Positions 11,196-24,545 are shown, counted from the first letter of the stretch. The stretch: 64,000 nucleotides of DNA from Lunularia cruciata (GCA_948567375.1 OX419755.1:57175945-57239944); one strand, 5' to 3'. The notes: generated from the letters alone by a model not told the origin. Numbers and translations: made by a program.

Positions 11196-14100
11196 TTGTT
11201 GATCGTTTGTGCAATTCCGGTAGGGACAACAAATCGTCACTTGATATCCAGAGTCTTTGACCTAGACAACGACAGCACATCCCTTGAATCAGTCAAGGAG
11301 ACCCATCTGCGAAGGATGTACAAGGACTATGATTGGATCACTTGGGATGCTCATGTGAGACAATTGATCACATTGATAGTAGGGATACTCAGGATTACGC
11401 ACGCTTCCTCTATCCCTTTGTTGACTGTTCCAAGGATACCAATCGAGTCATGGGAGGTTAGTTTCTCAAGCAGGTTGTATTTTGGGGTTATTTGAGATTA
11501 CATTTCCATGATTGGAATAAGCTATCCCATACACTCCATGATGAGGCTAGATAAGTTTTTTGCCTACCACTTGATCATATGGCACTTGATCCCTTGGACG
11601 AGTTAGCATGGTTTCTATTCTTCTTACTCCCTCAATGGTGTCTTGATTATGCTAGAGGAGGACGTGTGGGGCATAGAGAGGTGGTTGTTAGATTTCATCA
11701 ATTCCGAGTGGGGGATTGTGCGGCACTATAGTAGGAGTTTGTTAGGGCTACACATTTTTGGAAATAAGTTTTGCCACAAGATACCAGAAAGTTCACTCGA
11801 TTATGCCGATGTAGGGCATTGGGTCAAGTGGGAGAGTTTAGTAGAGCACCACAAGCTCTACACCCTTTGTATATGGCTTCTCCTACTTATGAGACTATCT
11901 TTTCCCTACATTCACTACATCCTATGATAGGGGAGAGATTACCACTAGAGGTCTTAGATATCAGCCTGAGTAGCCTTTAAGTCTTGATAGGTCACTTTTT
12001 GCATAAGCATTGTGCACAGCCCCTCACCTTTCCTTAGGAGGCTTGTCAAGGATGGTATATGAGCATCTTAGAGATTACTTTTAAGCAGATGATCCTTCTG
12101 GTGGTTTTACCAAGTTGTTTTAGGTGGCTGCAATAATAGTGAGAGGAGACATTCCTATGTCTGTTAGTCGGGTTAGGTGCTAGTCAACTTCTTGTGATGG
12201 AGAAGGATTTGGGGGACTGCTATTGGAGACATCTTTTTGCAATTTGGTCAGCTACACTATTGTCTTTCAACATTGGTCTCACTTTTGATAGCACCTTAGC
12301 CTACATCAGTTTGGAGTAGCTACACCTAGAGGATGTGGGGCTATATCTCTAGGCATTAGGGCATTCCTAGATATCCATCCAAAGTGGATCATCCTACATG
12401 TGGATGTTGAGAACATTTTAAATAATGTCTTTGAACATCCATCTTTAGAGAGCTTAGTGAGGATAGTGGATCCTTAGCAAGTCTTATTCCTTTTGTGTAG
12501 TCTTTTTATGGCTCTCTGGCTTCCCTTTACTACAAGCAAGATTGTTCATATAATGGAGTCACCGTCTTGGATTCAATTGTTGATACACGTCAAGGAGATC
12601 CTTTAGGGGGACCCTTATTTGCCATGTCTCACTTTAGAGCTCTCTTATCTATTACTTTGGACATGTCATGTTGTGTATTTCCTTCCTTAGTAGATGATAT
12701 ATACATCGTGTGCCCTATACATCAGATTAGGCAAGACTCTGACCACTTGACTACCGAGCTATATCTAGTAGGCTTAAGAGTCAAGGTGTCAAAGTGTAGG
12801 GCATGGTCCCCTTTAGGTATCCCTCCCTACATTGAGCTTCCAGAGGGGTGTCTCACATCTATATGTGGACTACGTGTTCTTGGAGTGCCAATAGGATTTG
12901 AAGTTTTTGTCACATGCTTCTTAGATGCTGCCCTTGTAGAGAATGTTCTCCATGTGGATAACCTTTTTTTACTAGGGGATCCACATGTGGCATTTGGTAT
13001 ACTCTCTTCTAGTATTTTCATCAACCAACTTACCTCCTCTGCATAGTTCTTCACTCCTTGTCCTTCCTATCACATCCAAGAGCCTTTGATAGGAAGATTA
13101 TGGGAGTCTTCAATGATATTATTGGACCATGGACATTTGAGTGTGTGATAGTGTATTTGGCACGTAGATAGACATCTCTATTAATCTCAAGTAGAGGTGT
13201 TTTCTTGCTATCTATGGAAGAGATAGCACCTATAGCATTTTTGGGTAATTGGACTCTCTTGGGATCCCTACTTTCCTCTTGTTTTGTGGTTGTTGATAGG
13301 CCAATTTTGGAGACTTATGCAAAAAAGGTGGATGAGGGATCTTTTTATCTCCAAATGTTATTGTGGCTGACAAGAGATTGTTTATCCTCACGGTACGCAA
13401 AGACCTTCTATCTTTTGTTTCACTATTGTTATATTGGACTAGAGGTTTATAGTCTTTCTTGATGGAGTGATAGTGTCAACATACACTACATTCTATCTTA
13501 GTTGACTTGTCCATTCCTCATGTTATTGGAGCACATCTTTACTCTTGCTCTAGCAAGGGTGCAAACTCTTGGATCCTAGCTCAATTGTGCATAAGGGTAT
13601 TTTGACTCGCACCCGCTACTTTCTCTACAGCAATGAGTTTTTGCCAAGGTTTGGTCCACCCATCTGCATCTTCATTACTCACTTGTGAATGTGGTTCTAC
13701 ACTAGATACAACAGTGGTCCATATGACCCAGTGTCCTTTTGGAGGATAGAAGATAGCTACCCATGATGCTATTAGGGACATAGTGTTTGCTATGGCACAA
13801 GAGAGTGGATACTTGGCTTGGAAGGAGCATTCATATGCTTTGTAGACCTATCAAGGCAAGCTTATACTTGGTCCGAGGTGATCAGGTGATAGTATTAGAT
13901 GTCATGGTTATGGACCCTTCAAGTGATACAATTTCAAAGGGAGTGATTATCCATCCCTCTAGATAGGCAGCAAGTGCAGCAGCAGCAGCTTGCAAGGTCT
14001 CCAAGTATAGGAGTATGCAGCAAGGTCACCTCTTTGTTCTTCTAGCCTTGGAGTTATATGGAGTGATGGACACAACGTTCTGTACATTTTTCAGAGAGTG

Positions 14101-14350
14101 CACAAGAGCTTATCATGTTAGACGCTAGGAGTTACCACTCTCACTCTCATATTATGTAGCATATATTAGACAATGTGTGTCCATTGCTTTACAAAGTGCA
14201 ATGGCTGGTGCAATCCATATGAGAGCAAGCACACTACGTGATGCTTCTTCGGATGCTACAATTGTTTGTAGACCATACGACTTGCATAGCTTGGATATCT
14301 TAGGTGCAATATGTCAGCTTTCTCAAATCTATTCTATTGGAGTTTAGCCC
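11196..14350 (+). mobile_element. Decayed non-LTR-type retroelement with reverse transcriptase
   Basis: A plus-strand coding relic, broken by many stops and frameshifts, extends over about 3 kb. The best-preserved open piece (12567-13046) has the reverse transcriptase motif RQGDPLGGPLFA, followed about 40 residues later by the catalytic-motif remnant LVDDIYIV and then VSKCRAW. This order (RQGDPL then a DD box) is that of LINE-like or other non-LTR reverse transcriptases. The upstream part reads in pieces such as LHFHDWNKL, LDPLDELAWFLFFLLPQW and EFSRAPQALH. The downstream part, around 13980-14090, has ASAAAACKVSKYR and LALELYGVMD. I see no LTRs, and neither a poly(A) tail nor a target duplication can be assigned. 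Borders are approximate. The element cannot encode a working protein. Confidence 0.75.
12567..13046 (+). pseudogene. Reverse transcriptase domain fragment of the non-LTR relic
   Basis: This 159-residue open segment starts just before the RQGDPLGGPLFA motif. The aspartate pair LVDDIYIV is present. The usual form of this box in the family is A/LDD, so the catalytic aspartates have survived although the reading frame around the segment is destroyed on both sides. The C-terminal part (LRVLGVPIG) resembles the thumb region of these enzymes. Upstream fingers motifs lie in other frames. Confidence 0.7.
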
Positions 14351-16968
14351 ATTTTACCTATTTTGTCTCACTCTTGTACAGCTTGATGTGGTCTTCCCAT
14401 CCTTTGTGTTTTCTATGGGGTCACCCTTTACTTAAGACACATTCAAGGAGAATCACACCTTCAAGGGAAGGGTCTCAACTTTAAGCAAGAATCTCCATAT
14501 ACACAAGGACAGATATGGTAGTATATATGATTGTGGATGATATATTTGTATAGTTGGAGTACATTTTTTGGGTGAAAATTTTTATCTATTTTATCCACTT
14601 TGACTCTAAAAGTCTCGTTACTTAGTATTTCTTTATTCTCATCACACCCTGCATCGCATATGTATTCTTGCCTCTCTCAAACTCACCATTTATTTATAAG
14701 AGTAAGAAAAATATAATTTCTAGTGAATAGCGTGTCTCTAAATTTTAGGTGAAGCATTCAAATGTTTCGTGTTACTTTATATACGTGAAGCATCCGTACC
14801 AAGAAGTGTCCACATATTGTGATATCACACACCTCAAGATTGAGGACAAAAGCGATCTAATTCGATTGACAATCAAAAATAAAGTCTAGTAAGTATAATA
14901 CCAAAGAACCAGTTCCTACTTCTGGATCTTTTAACAGTTGTTTCATGATAACACGTACGATTACTAAAGAACCTACATAGTTGTTGTCTTATTTTTAGCT
15001 AATTTAACTCTTTTAAAGTAGAAAAATTGTAAATGATTTGTTTTTTCCTCTTCCTTATATTATACAGAATATGGGACATATGTTGTAAGGCATACAACGG
15101 CAGTGCTCATCTCGAATCAAATCTTCTGCATACACAAGTAATATAAATAGAGTTGTTTGAAAGGAGAGCGTCCAAAGGAGAATTCAAATAGAGTTGTTTC
15201 AAATCATATTCAAATTCTCCTTTGGACGCTTCTACAACTAATCTACATACAACCGTAATTTTGTTGGTGGACAACCACACTTGGTTGGCTGTGTCGGGGA
15301 AATACGAGTTATCACGAATCTAAAAGAATGTGTTAGATACTCAACTCCTGGTGAAGCTGCGGATCTTAGTTGTATGCGAGTGGTACCTTAAATCCTGTAT
15401 ATGGCTATACGCTTGTCCATCTTTTAAAGATATTATACATTGGTGTGTAGAAAAGATAGCTTACCTTTCTGTTAAGTTGGAACGAGTTTTCATGAACTGC
15501 TTTAAATGACATGCCATTGGCATTACTTTTGAATACCCACCTAGAGCAATGTGGCATTTAATAGTTATAGCGCGCAGTAGGAACAGTAAAACGAAATTAC
15601 TATCAGGATGGTAAAATGCTGAAAGATAGACCATGGACCTAATTATTCTTATTCTGTACACTGTTTGTTTCGAGAGAAGGTTTCTATTAGAAATATTACA
15701 TAAAAAAGAAGATGCTAGTCAGAGATGACATTATATGGTCTTGTGGAGGTGCCTTCTGTTTGTTAAAACAACATTTCCTCATCAAGCGATTCTGGAAAAG
15801 ATAGTTTCATGTCTTTCCCAGTAAACGAACCATACAACATAGTTTGTGAAATCTGAATATAATCCTTTTAAACACTATTGTAATTCTTGCTATTGAATTT
15901 AAATTGAGTGAAAGGGGAATACTTGCATAAGGGAAGTATTCAGGTGTAGAAGTAAAAGCTAATATTTTCAATCAGATTACAAATAAGGTGATTTCATACT
16001 TATGGAAAATATTTATGTCATCTTTATACTTTCTGAGGATAAAAAATTTGATTACAATTTATTTATCTGTCTTATTAATATTACTAGATGTTTTCATAGA
16101 AACTATAATATTCCAAGTAAACATCAATTCTCCTTCTTAATATTACATATGCAATTTTTCTATTTCTACTCAGTAAAATATGGGAGATATCAAGAGATTG
16201 TTCTAAAATATCCTGACTTAATGTAGATGGAGACAGAATAGTGAATTGACTTTTTATATAAAATAAAGTATAAAATAGAGAGGTTCTATAATTAATACTA
16301 AAATAATGATATTATAGAGATCATATATATAGATACAATCAAATTGTATTTTACTAGAGTTGAGATATATTATTTACACATGTTATATTGTAAGGTTATT
16401 ACTTATGAGTATTTAACTGTAGCTCATCTATTTGGCATGGACTTCTTTTGCAAGATGATATTATCTTTACAATTAAAAGTTTTGGCTCTTATGTATTTCT
16501 ATTATTACAATGACAGGAATTAATGCAAGAATATGACCTTTGTAAGAAGAGGATAAATAATTATAGAAAAATTTGAGTGTCTACTTGATTTAATAGAATG
16601 TTTTATTATAAGCTTTCAAGACAAATAATTGAACCATAATTATGTGATAAAATGAGAAATTTATATTACATTACAATTATTGAATGATTTTATGAAAGTG
16701 TTATTGGTTTCAACAACAATATATACTTGAAATCAATTTTATTTGTTGTACAAGAGAGAATTAACCTGCATTGTCTTAAACTTTGATGGTTAATTAATTT
16801 TTTTAAGCTTAACATTATGGTCTTATATTACTATTTAAAGGTTATATTCTATTTAATAATATAATTTGAATAAAATTTAATTATTTTAATTTTAAAATAT
16901 TTTTTACTAAAACATATATCTCTGAGTTCCAAACCAAAATATCCACTAAACAAATTAAAATATTATAT
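14351..16968. other. A+T-rich intergenic DNA with a strong hairpin
   Basis: There is no supported gene. The region grows more A+T-rich towards its right end. It contains an inverted repeat with 17-bp perfect arms at 15168-15184 and 15213-15229, annotated separately. A weak 66-codon minus-strand ORF (15461-15661) shows nothing recognisable. Confidence 0.5.
15168..15229. repeat. Inverted repeat with 17-bp perfect arms
   Basis: The left arm GCGTCCAAAGGAGAATT at 15168-15184 is exactly complementary to 15213-15229, with a 28-bp spacer. Pairing can extend a few bases inward with mismatches. The direct motif AATAGAGTTGTTT occurs near 15147 and again inside the spacer near 15188. The arrangement resembles a small foldback element or a hairpin-forming transcript. 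No flanking target duplication is evident. Confidence 0.7.
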
Positions 16969-17454
16969 TATGGCTATTGGTATAATTAAATTTTTATTTT
17001 TATTTTTTTATATAGAATATTTTAATACTTCAAACACTACTCTTATTAATATTTTTCAAAGAAGAAGTTCTTAGTTTATACATGATGTATATTTAAGCTC
17101 CAACCAAAATAATATTACAATTCAAAATAATTATCTACCTAAACATATTTCTATGGTATAGATTTGGGACTAATATATCTAAATTTCAATTAAAAAAATT
17201 TAGAGTTATACTATTCTTCTTCACTTTGTATACTTTTATATGGATTGAGCTCTCAAATATTAACCTTTAATACAAATTAAATATTTACCTGGATATAAGT
17301 ATATATCATGTATAAACTAAAAACTTCTTCTTTGAAAAATATAAATAAGAGTTGTGTTTGAAGTATTAACGCATTCTGTATAAATAAGTAGTGTTTGAAG
17401 TATTAAGTTTTTATAAATAAATAAATAATAATTTTTATTATACCAATAGCCATA
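16969..17454. mobile_element. Foldback/MITE-like element with long terminal inverted repeats
   Basis: The left end begins TATGGCTATTGGTATAAT and the right end is its reverse complement, finishing ACCAATAGCCATA. Similarity continues inward for well over 100 bp on each side with small gaps: the blocks TACTTCAAACACTACT and TTTTTCAAAGAAGAAGTT and the TTAGTTTATACATGAT block recur in inverted order at 17297-17395. The central ~200 bp is unrelated A+T-rich DNA with no ORF. Total length (486 bp) and structure fit a non-autonomous foldback or MITE-type DNA transposon. A TA target duplication is possible but cannot be proved in such A+T-rich sequence. Confidence 0.7.
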
Positions 17455-20400
17455 GTGTATTTCTTTTCTTTGTGCAAAATTTTAAGCTTATGATAATTTA
17501 AATATCAATATAATATTATTAGGAAAGCAAAATGTTGGTAGAAAAATTTATATAATAAATTTGATCATTTAGAATAAATAAATTCTCAATTTTCATATAA
17601 TTAGTAGCAGTGTGCTATGAGGCAAAACATTAAATCTTTGAAGAGTCTTAATAATATTATTATATTTCAAAAAATCATTTATTTGGATTATTAACATAAT
17701 AATTTTCAAAAAAATTTATGGATAATAATTCTCTATCATGGGAAATTTTGATAAATCTCTCCAAAAGTCTTTCACTAATTAAATTGTGAGCAAAACTTAC
17801 ACTTTTTCATCCATACTCAAAATCAATTATAGATTATCTTCAAATTAAACCTCTAGAAAATACATACCTTAATCAAATTAAAATTATATTAATTGATCCT
17901 TCTATAATTCTCCTTGTATATTTATAGTAATATCAACATTCAAGTTAATATCTTCTCTTCTATTATCTGCTATCTTTTATTTAAGCAACAAAATCACTCT
18001 TAGTTTTTTGTTACTTTTTAATTCTAAATCTATATAATTAATCAGAAGAGATTCAAACCTAATATTTTATATGAAAAAGCCCAATCTATTACAAATATAA
18101 TTCCCATACTTGCTTTTATTCACACTAAAGTCCTTTTAATACATACACTTGCTTTCTTTATAGCAAACCATTCAATTGCTTCTCTTAAAGACCTATTAAT
18201 TCAGCATTGAGCATAACATTGGTATTATAGAATATACTTTCTTTTTCTCATAGGCTAAAGACATCATAGAGCAAGCTAATATCTCTTATCAATTTTATGG
18301 GATTTCTTTCTACTCTGGATAACTTATTGAATGCAAAATAAGTGGGTTTACTTGTTCAACTAATTTGTTTATTGTTGTAAAAAAATCAAAAATAAATAAT
18401 TTGTTACTAAATTTCTCTTTATACTAATAAATATTTACTCTATTTGTTACAGATAAATAACTCAGAACTTAAACATCCTAAATGGAAAACTAATTATTAA
18501 TGCTTACTTGCTAAACCTCAAAATTGACCACTTTGTCGCTTGTAATTGGCTCATAGCAAAAGCTAGCTCTTGCCATAATCTAAGGTCATAGTGCCAAACA
18601 AGAACTTGAAAGAACTACTTAGATAAGGAGAAAGCTTGATAACCAACATGTGTAAAAGCTTGAGATTATGGTTGCATAAACAAAAAGATAGCTTTAGAGC
18701 CTTCACGACAATCTCTACCATCTTGGTATGTGGATTCTAATGCACAATTTTGTGAGCAAAGAGGAATTGATATGAATGGGGTACATTAGAGCTTCACCTT
18801 GTTCTTTTGAAGGTATGAATATGTTGAAAGGTCATTAATCGATCACGGTTTGTAGATAAATGAGATATTAAATATCAACATCAAGGAAGTAGTTTATTCT
18901 AAATTTTATAATTTGAGAAAATATGTCTGGTTAATAAGTACCATACTTATCTCCTACATGAAGTTCAAAAAATCAACTCCATATATAATATTAATGAGGA
19001 GTATAATCATTCAAGCAATATTATATTAACAATTGCATTAGTACTTAGGTTTAATATAATTGACATTAAACAAATTGTTTACAATTAAGTGGAGGCTACT
19101 TAAAGTTCTTTATGAATATATCATCACTTTATATTTTTTATTTACTTGGATTTATATTATTATTCTATTTTATCTATGATGATGCATGATATTATAAATA
19201 TAGATATTTACTTACACCTTTGAAAGAGTGAGACAACATCCATGTTTACACAAGAAGAAGAAGGATATAGGCAAAAGAGATGAGAGAGTTAATACAATTG
19301 TAGTGAAGATGATAATACAAGGTTCCCAATTAAGATAGTATTTTTCTTAGAATAATTTGGAAAGGAAAATTTGGTGGAAAATATATAAGCTTTGTTGTTA
19401 TATTTCAATAAAAGGCTAAAAATTTTAACTTTTTGTTCACCAAGATCTTAATATCTAGTGAATTCTTTTTTTGCATGAATCTAACACTTGACCTTTACTT
19501 GAAGTATAAATTTATTATTCAATTATTTTCTTGGATTTTGATATTGTCTTACTCTATATCATAAAAGAATAAAATTCCAATCATTCCATTAGAGATAAAA
19601 TCCCTAAAAGAAAAAAATCCATCAATTGAGGTAACTTCTAGGAAAATTTGTTCATAGTATTTACATGTTCAAACTCTACAATTGAAGTCCTTGGAATCTA
19701 TTGAACAAGCAAAGATCACACTTTAAACTAAGCAATTTAGACCCAACATTGAAGTTTTGATTTGTAGCTTGATATTGAGTTTTAAAATACTCCACCACTA
19801 GTAGCATACCAAGAATTGACAATCTACATGACAATAAAGTTTAAGCTCCTTGGATTTTTAAAGAGAAAGGTTCATCATAAAGATAGTAAATTAATAAAAA
19901 AAAGTTATGGATAAAACTCAAGGATTATGTGCATAATAAAAGTCCTGCTTTTATCGATAACATCACCAACAAAGATAAATATATAATGTATTAAAAAGTC
20001 CATATTATATTAGTGGTTTGGTGATTTTCCACGACATAGAAGATAGATGTATTTACTACCTTTAAGAATTATGATTTAAATAGTGCTATCAAGTAAATAA
20101 TAGTAGTAAAAAAACTTCAAGATTATATGTGGTGTGCTAATAACCAACAAGCAAGATATGAGGATGATTGGCTTTTAGAAGAGTGATAGGAAATTTTCAT
20201 TATAGGTATTTGGTTTATATATATTATAAAGAAGGAGATCACTAATAAAAATCTCTTACTTGAATATATGAAAGATTAATCATATGAATATGAAGTTATA
20301 AACTCAAATTGATAACCTAATTGACTACTTCTTTGAAGTTAAATGATTAGATGGTGGGTCTTCAATCTTATTCAAGTACCATATTGGTATATATCTAACA

Positions 20401-21960
20401 TAAAATATGCCTTACAAAAGATATACCTTATTTCTTGTTATATTGTGTGAAAATTTATTTTACTTTTAAATCACAACCATAAAACTAGAAAATACTACAA
20501 ATTCCTTTCATGTATGTGTCACAACATTTGTAGCACCAAAGCCAATTTTCTTGGATGTTGGGGTGGTAATGTTGGCTGTCATAGTTATTTTGGTAGTTGC
20601 TCATGTACTACTTGATAGCAGCAAGATTTCATGTTTGGCTAGTAATCACATGGCAGGACCTGTTGTTGCATCATCAAGACTAGAGACCTAGGTCAAGCGG
20701 AGGAGTATAGTTTCAAAGTATAGCTCCAAAGAGCTCATTTCTTTGAGGTTGAGCCTTTGAGTTCTTGGGTATGGTAGAAAGAAACTAGTGAGTGTCACAT
20801 GGAGTCTCTTAGCTAGAATGGGTATGGTTTAATTGTAAGTAATGCTTGATTGTTGGTAGATTGTTGAGTGGAGGATCAAATTAAGATCCAATTTGAGTGT
20901 GATTTGAATAGGAGAGGGAATTGTTTACATCAAAGAAGTGAGAGTCAAAGGGAAATTGGGTGCAAGAACTAAGAGCATTGGTAGTATCTCCAAGCTTGGA
21001 GGAGAACCACCAATATTGGTATATTTGATCTCTAACACCCAATTGTGCATGTATGTGCTAGTGTGATGTTGATTTTGGTATTATAAGTACTTGAGAGATA
21101 TTTATTTATATAGAGATAAAGGATGGTTCTATATTAGTCATGATTAGCTAAAGTTAGTCTTAGCTAAGATAGAAGAGACCTTACTTTAGAGGAAGTGGAA
21201 AAGATGAGCACTTCTATTTCAGATTCTAGTGTATTGAGTATTGACTTGGTATTATTTCTAAGTGTTTGGCTTTAAGTAAAGAGTTGAGAACTCTTGATCC
21301 ACAAGCCTTTTTGTTCAAATTCTTCTATAGTCCAAGGATAGCCCATGTGAAGGAAATATGATTGAGTGGTTGGGTCAAGATAAGACTACATGTTTTGGAG
21401 AATATTTCCATGAGTATAGATACTCCTTTAGGCTTTTGATTTTATTTGACTTTTAGCCTAGTAACGTGAGTTACTCCAAAAATTAGGTGCGTAACTATTT
21501 CACAAGTATATAAACTAGGGATGAGGAGGTACTCGTTATCCTTTCATTTGCAACTATCTCTCTCTTATTAAGTTCACTAGTGAGAAATGGTTTGAGTCTT
21601 GGAGTTTTAACCTCTGAGGAGTATGATGGAGTTGGAGTTCCTTACTTTCTTAATCCATGGTGCGTTACTATAATAGCCATCAGAGGTTCATCTTGAGTGA
21701 GGGACATGCCGACTCCAAGATTTCCTTAAGAATGATCATATGCATAAGCCCTATTTGAGTTCATGAATATTTGGCATTGGGGCAGACAATGTGAGGAAGT
21801 GTTGCCCAAATTTCTCAAGATTGAGGTCAATTTTGAATTAATGAATGTCAATTTGAGGTCAAGAGAATGAAATTTGAGGCCTTGGTATTGAAAATCAGAC
21901 TTGAGAAGCAAAATTGAATGTGGATTTGGAAACCTATCTCCTCAAAATAGGCATTTGGAG
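17455..21960. other. A+T-rich, repeat-derived DNA without recognisable genes
   Basis: No ORF above about 60 codons shows a known motif. From about 18500 rightwards the sequence is less extreme in composition and reads like heavily decayed retroelement DNA, with many stops in all frames, but I cannot identify conserved residues and so do not name a family. Confidence 0.4.
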
Positions 21961-22434
21961 ATTCCTATCCTCTTAATTTGGCTCAAGTTAATAGTTAGTG
22001 GAGGATTTGGAAATTAACCAACTATAGATGAGTTGTGTTAGATTGACAAAGGTTGTCCAGATTTGGAGGTCAAGGTAGTGGAGGTTTTCTAGAGTTGGAG
22101 GTTGCTCAAATTGCCCTAGCTAGTGCTCAAGTTGGTGAAGGTTGGCCAGATTTTGAAAGGGTTCAAATTGGCAAGAAGAAAGACCTCATTTGGGTAGATT
22201 CCTCTCAATTTGACCCTAGTTGATAGTTAATGGAGGATTTAGCAATCAACCAACTATAGAGGAGGTGCATCAAATTGACAAAGGTTATCCAAATTTGGAG
22301 GTCAAGTTGGTCGAGGTTATCCAGAGCTGGAGGTTGCTCAAATTACCCTAGCTAGTGCTCAAGTTTGTGAAGGTTGGCAAGATTTGGAGAGGGTTTGAAT
22401 TGGCAAGAAGAAAGGCCTTATTTTGTTGAATTCT
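21961..22434. repeat. Two-copy tandem repeat, unit about 237 bp
   Basis: Unit 1 (21961-22197) and unit 2 (22198-~22434) share the same series of blocks in the same order: ATTCCTATCC/ATTCCTCTC at the start, then AGTTAATGGAGGATTT-like, CAACTATAGA, ATTGACAAAGGTT, TTTGGAGGTCAAG, GGAGGTTGCTCAAATT, CCTAGCTAGTGCTCAAG and AATTGGCAAGAAGAAAG. They differ by scattered substitutions and short indels, so the duplication is not recent. No coding function is evident. It lies in repeat-derived DNA left of the gypsy gag relic. Confidence 0.75.
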
Positions 22435-23299
22435 GATGTTTTGAGGCATAGGGTTGTGGGCTAGAGAGGCTATGAAGGGCCAAATTTCTAGTATTAGGCT
22501 AGCCAATTTAGATGAGTTTTTGGTAATTTTTGGTCATTGTTTGGCAAAATCTACGCATAAGGTTCAAATCCTAGATCTCAAGTTCTTAGATTGGTGCTCT
22601 AGCCACTGGTCCACCCTCACTTCTTGTCTTAATGACTAGTTGATTGATACTTATACACATGTAGCTTTGGCTAGGAGAGCAAGATTGATCCCATCCTTTA
22701 TGATCTTGGTAGTTTAGGAGAAGATGACACTCATATTATGTCAAATGCCAAACAATGACAAACGAGACTTACAAAGTTAGTCTAGTGTTGATTTATGAGA
22801 TGGATTGTTTTTGTTTAGACTTCTTGTGATTGGACCACCTCCATTATTTTTTCTTATCTATGCATCATGTTTGTGTGAGTTGCATTGACTTTTGAGCATT
22901 GGTGCTTTGATGTGCTCTTAGTAGTGAGCTTGGAGTGACCAATTAGACTACTTATGTTTCTCTTCAAGTAGGAAGTGAGGTAGGAAGTGATGACTTGAAG
23001 ACCATGAAAGTGTTTGTTGTGATAGTAGGTTTAGGTCACTCTTTTTCCTAGTATGCTTGTCATAGTTAGAGCTACATTAGTTAGTGGTGTTTAGTTGGTG
23101 GTGGCACTTGGTAGTAATCCTTGGTGGTGTACTTGTGATGGTTAGGATTCCAATTTGAATTAAATTGTCACAATGGAGTTCTTTGGGGATTCTAGAAGAG
23201 ATAGTGCTATAGTACATAATGGATTACATGGAGTGGCACTCAATATCAACATGTATCTCAAGTCCCAATGAGAGAGGAAATTGACTTTGATTTGGAGTT
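22435..23299. other. Repeat-derived DNA, no feature recognised
   Basis: This segment sits between the 237-bp tandem repeat and the gag relic. It has no supported ORF. A stretch near 22558-22620 faintly resembles part of a tRNA but fails on arm order. The segment may be the leader of the gypsy relic that follows. Confidence 0.35.
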
Positions 23300-24545
23300 T
23301 GATATGGGAGTTGATTCAATTGAGAGTGCACATGGTGCGTCCACACCATTGTTGTGATGTATGAACAAGATTTATAGGGCCTCCAAAGGCCCTAGGTGCT
23401 GCTTTGGTTAAATGGGTACCATTGAGTTGGATGACTTCATCTAGGAGTTTGATAGTTGGTGTGATTTGTAGCAGATGTGGAACTTGACTTTGTTCATAAC
23501 CTTCATGGCATGGATGGGATTTTTTTAGCACTTGGAGGGTCCACCAATGGATGACTACCATAAGTTCAAGTGAGCTAACTTGGAGGAGATTGAGCTATGG
23601 AAAAAATATTGGTCTTTGCACTACATCTCTATCACTTTAGGCTTGGTTTTTAGGGATAGATTGGCATTACCCATGAGTTCTAGCTCTAATAGCATTGATG
23701 TATCCAGTAGAGGTACACTAGTTAGAGATGGTGCTACTACAAGTGGAAGTACTACTCTAGGAGGTAGTGCAATATTGGAATTTAACCCATCCCATGGTAG
23801 AGTTCTTCCAATGTTTGAGGTAGAACTATCAAGGAGTGCACATTGACAAGTTAAGGAGTTTGTAGAAGTTCCAATGCAAGGCTAGAGAGAGCCTACGTAA
23901 AGCATACACTTGCATCAAATAACTGATCAATTTCACTCAAGGAATTACTAAAGCCCAAGTAGTCTAGTTTTGGTATGGGATCTTGGACAATGAACTACAA
24001 TATAAAGTACATGATTGTACATTATTACAAGCTACCTCACCTACTTTGGCAGTGGTCTTTAGTTTGGTTGAGCATATTGAGTTAAGCATGGTAGAAGAGA
24101 GAGTGATGAAATCTAGATTTGGTAGAGAGACCTCATCCACAATTGTTACTTCTTCTAGAGTGTAGCAATGTGCACCACACCATGTTGGCTTCCAAGGGTA
24201 GAGTGGACAACCCAAATCTCACTGAGCAAGTGGAGAGCCTAGTGCAACTAGACCCTTACCTTCATTTTCAAGTCAACAAAAACCAATGAGTGGTTGTGTT
24301 ACTTGTTGCAATTGTGGTGGACCTCACCACAAGAGAGAGTGCACGTAGGGTAGTGGACATGATAACTTTGGTGCATCATAGCCAACATATAAATAATGTG
24401 ACCATTGTCATAGATTTGGTTAACCTAATAACCAATGCTTTGGCTTTCACCCAAACTTATGGAGTGGTAGGTTGCTATGGCATGTGATAGAGGAGCTCCA
24501 AGTCATGGAAGACAAGGTGGTATAAGTGGTGCTAGAAAACCTACA
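23300..24545 (+). pseudogene. Ty3/gypsy gag relic with zinc knuckles
   Basis: The plus strand holds an interrupted gag-like frame. Open pieces at 23580-23846 and 23983-24165 are followed by two nucleocapsid zinc knuckles at about 24295-24450. The first reads CCNCGGPHHKREC. The second reads CDHCHRFG-stop-PNNQC: the expected histidine position is a TAA codon, so that knuckle is broken. Several other in-frame stops show decay. The related pol relic on the same strand lies about 14 kb to the right (38.9-41.7 kb). Later insertions may have separated the two, but I cannot prove that they are one element. Confidence 0.65.

Noticed and set aside
22556-22621. tRNA-like stretch (GGTTCAAATCC with CTAGCCACTGGTCCACC)
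   Set aside because: The T-arm-like and D-arm-like pieces would have to be read on opposite strands, no acceptor stem pairs, and the region is repeat DNA. At best it is a degenerate fragment.
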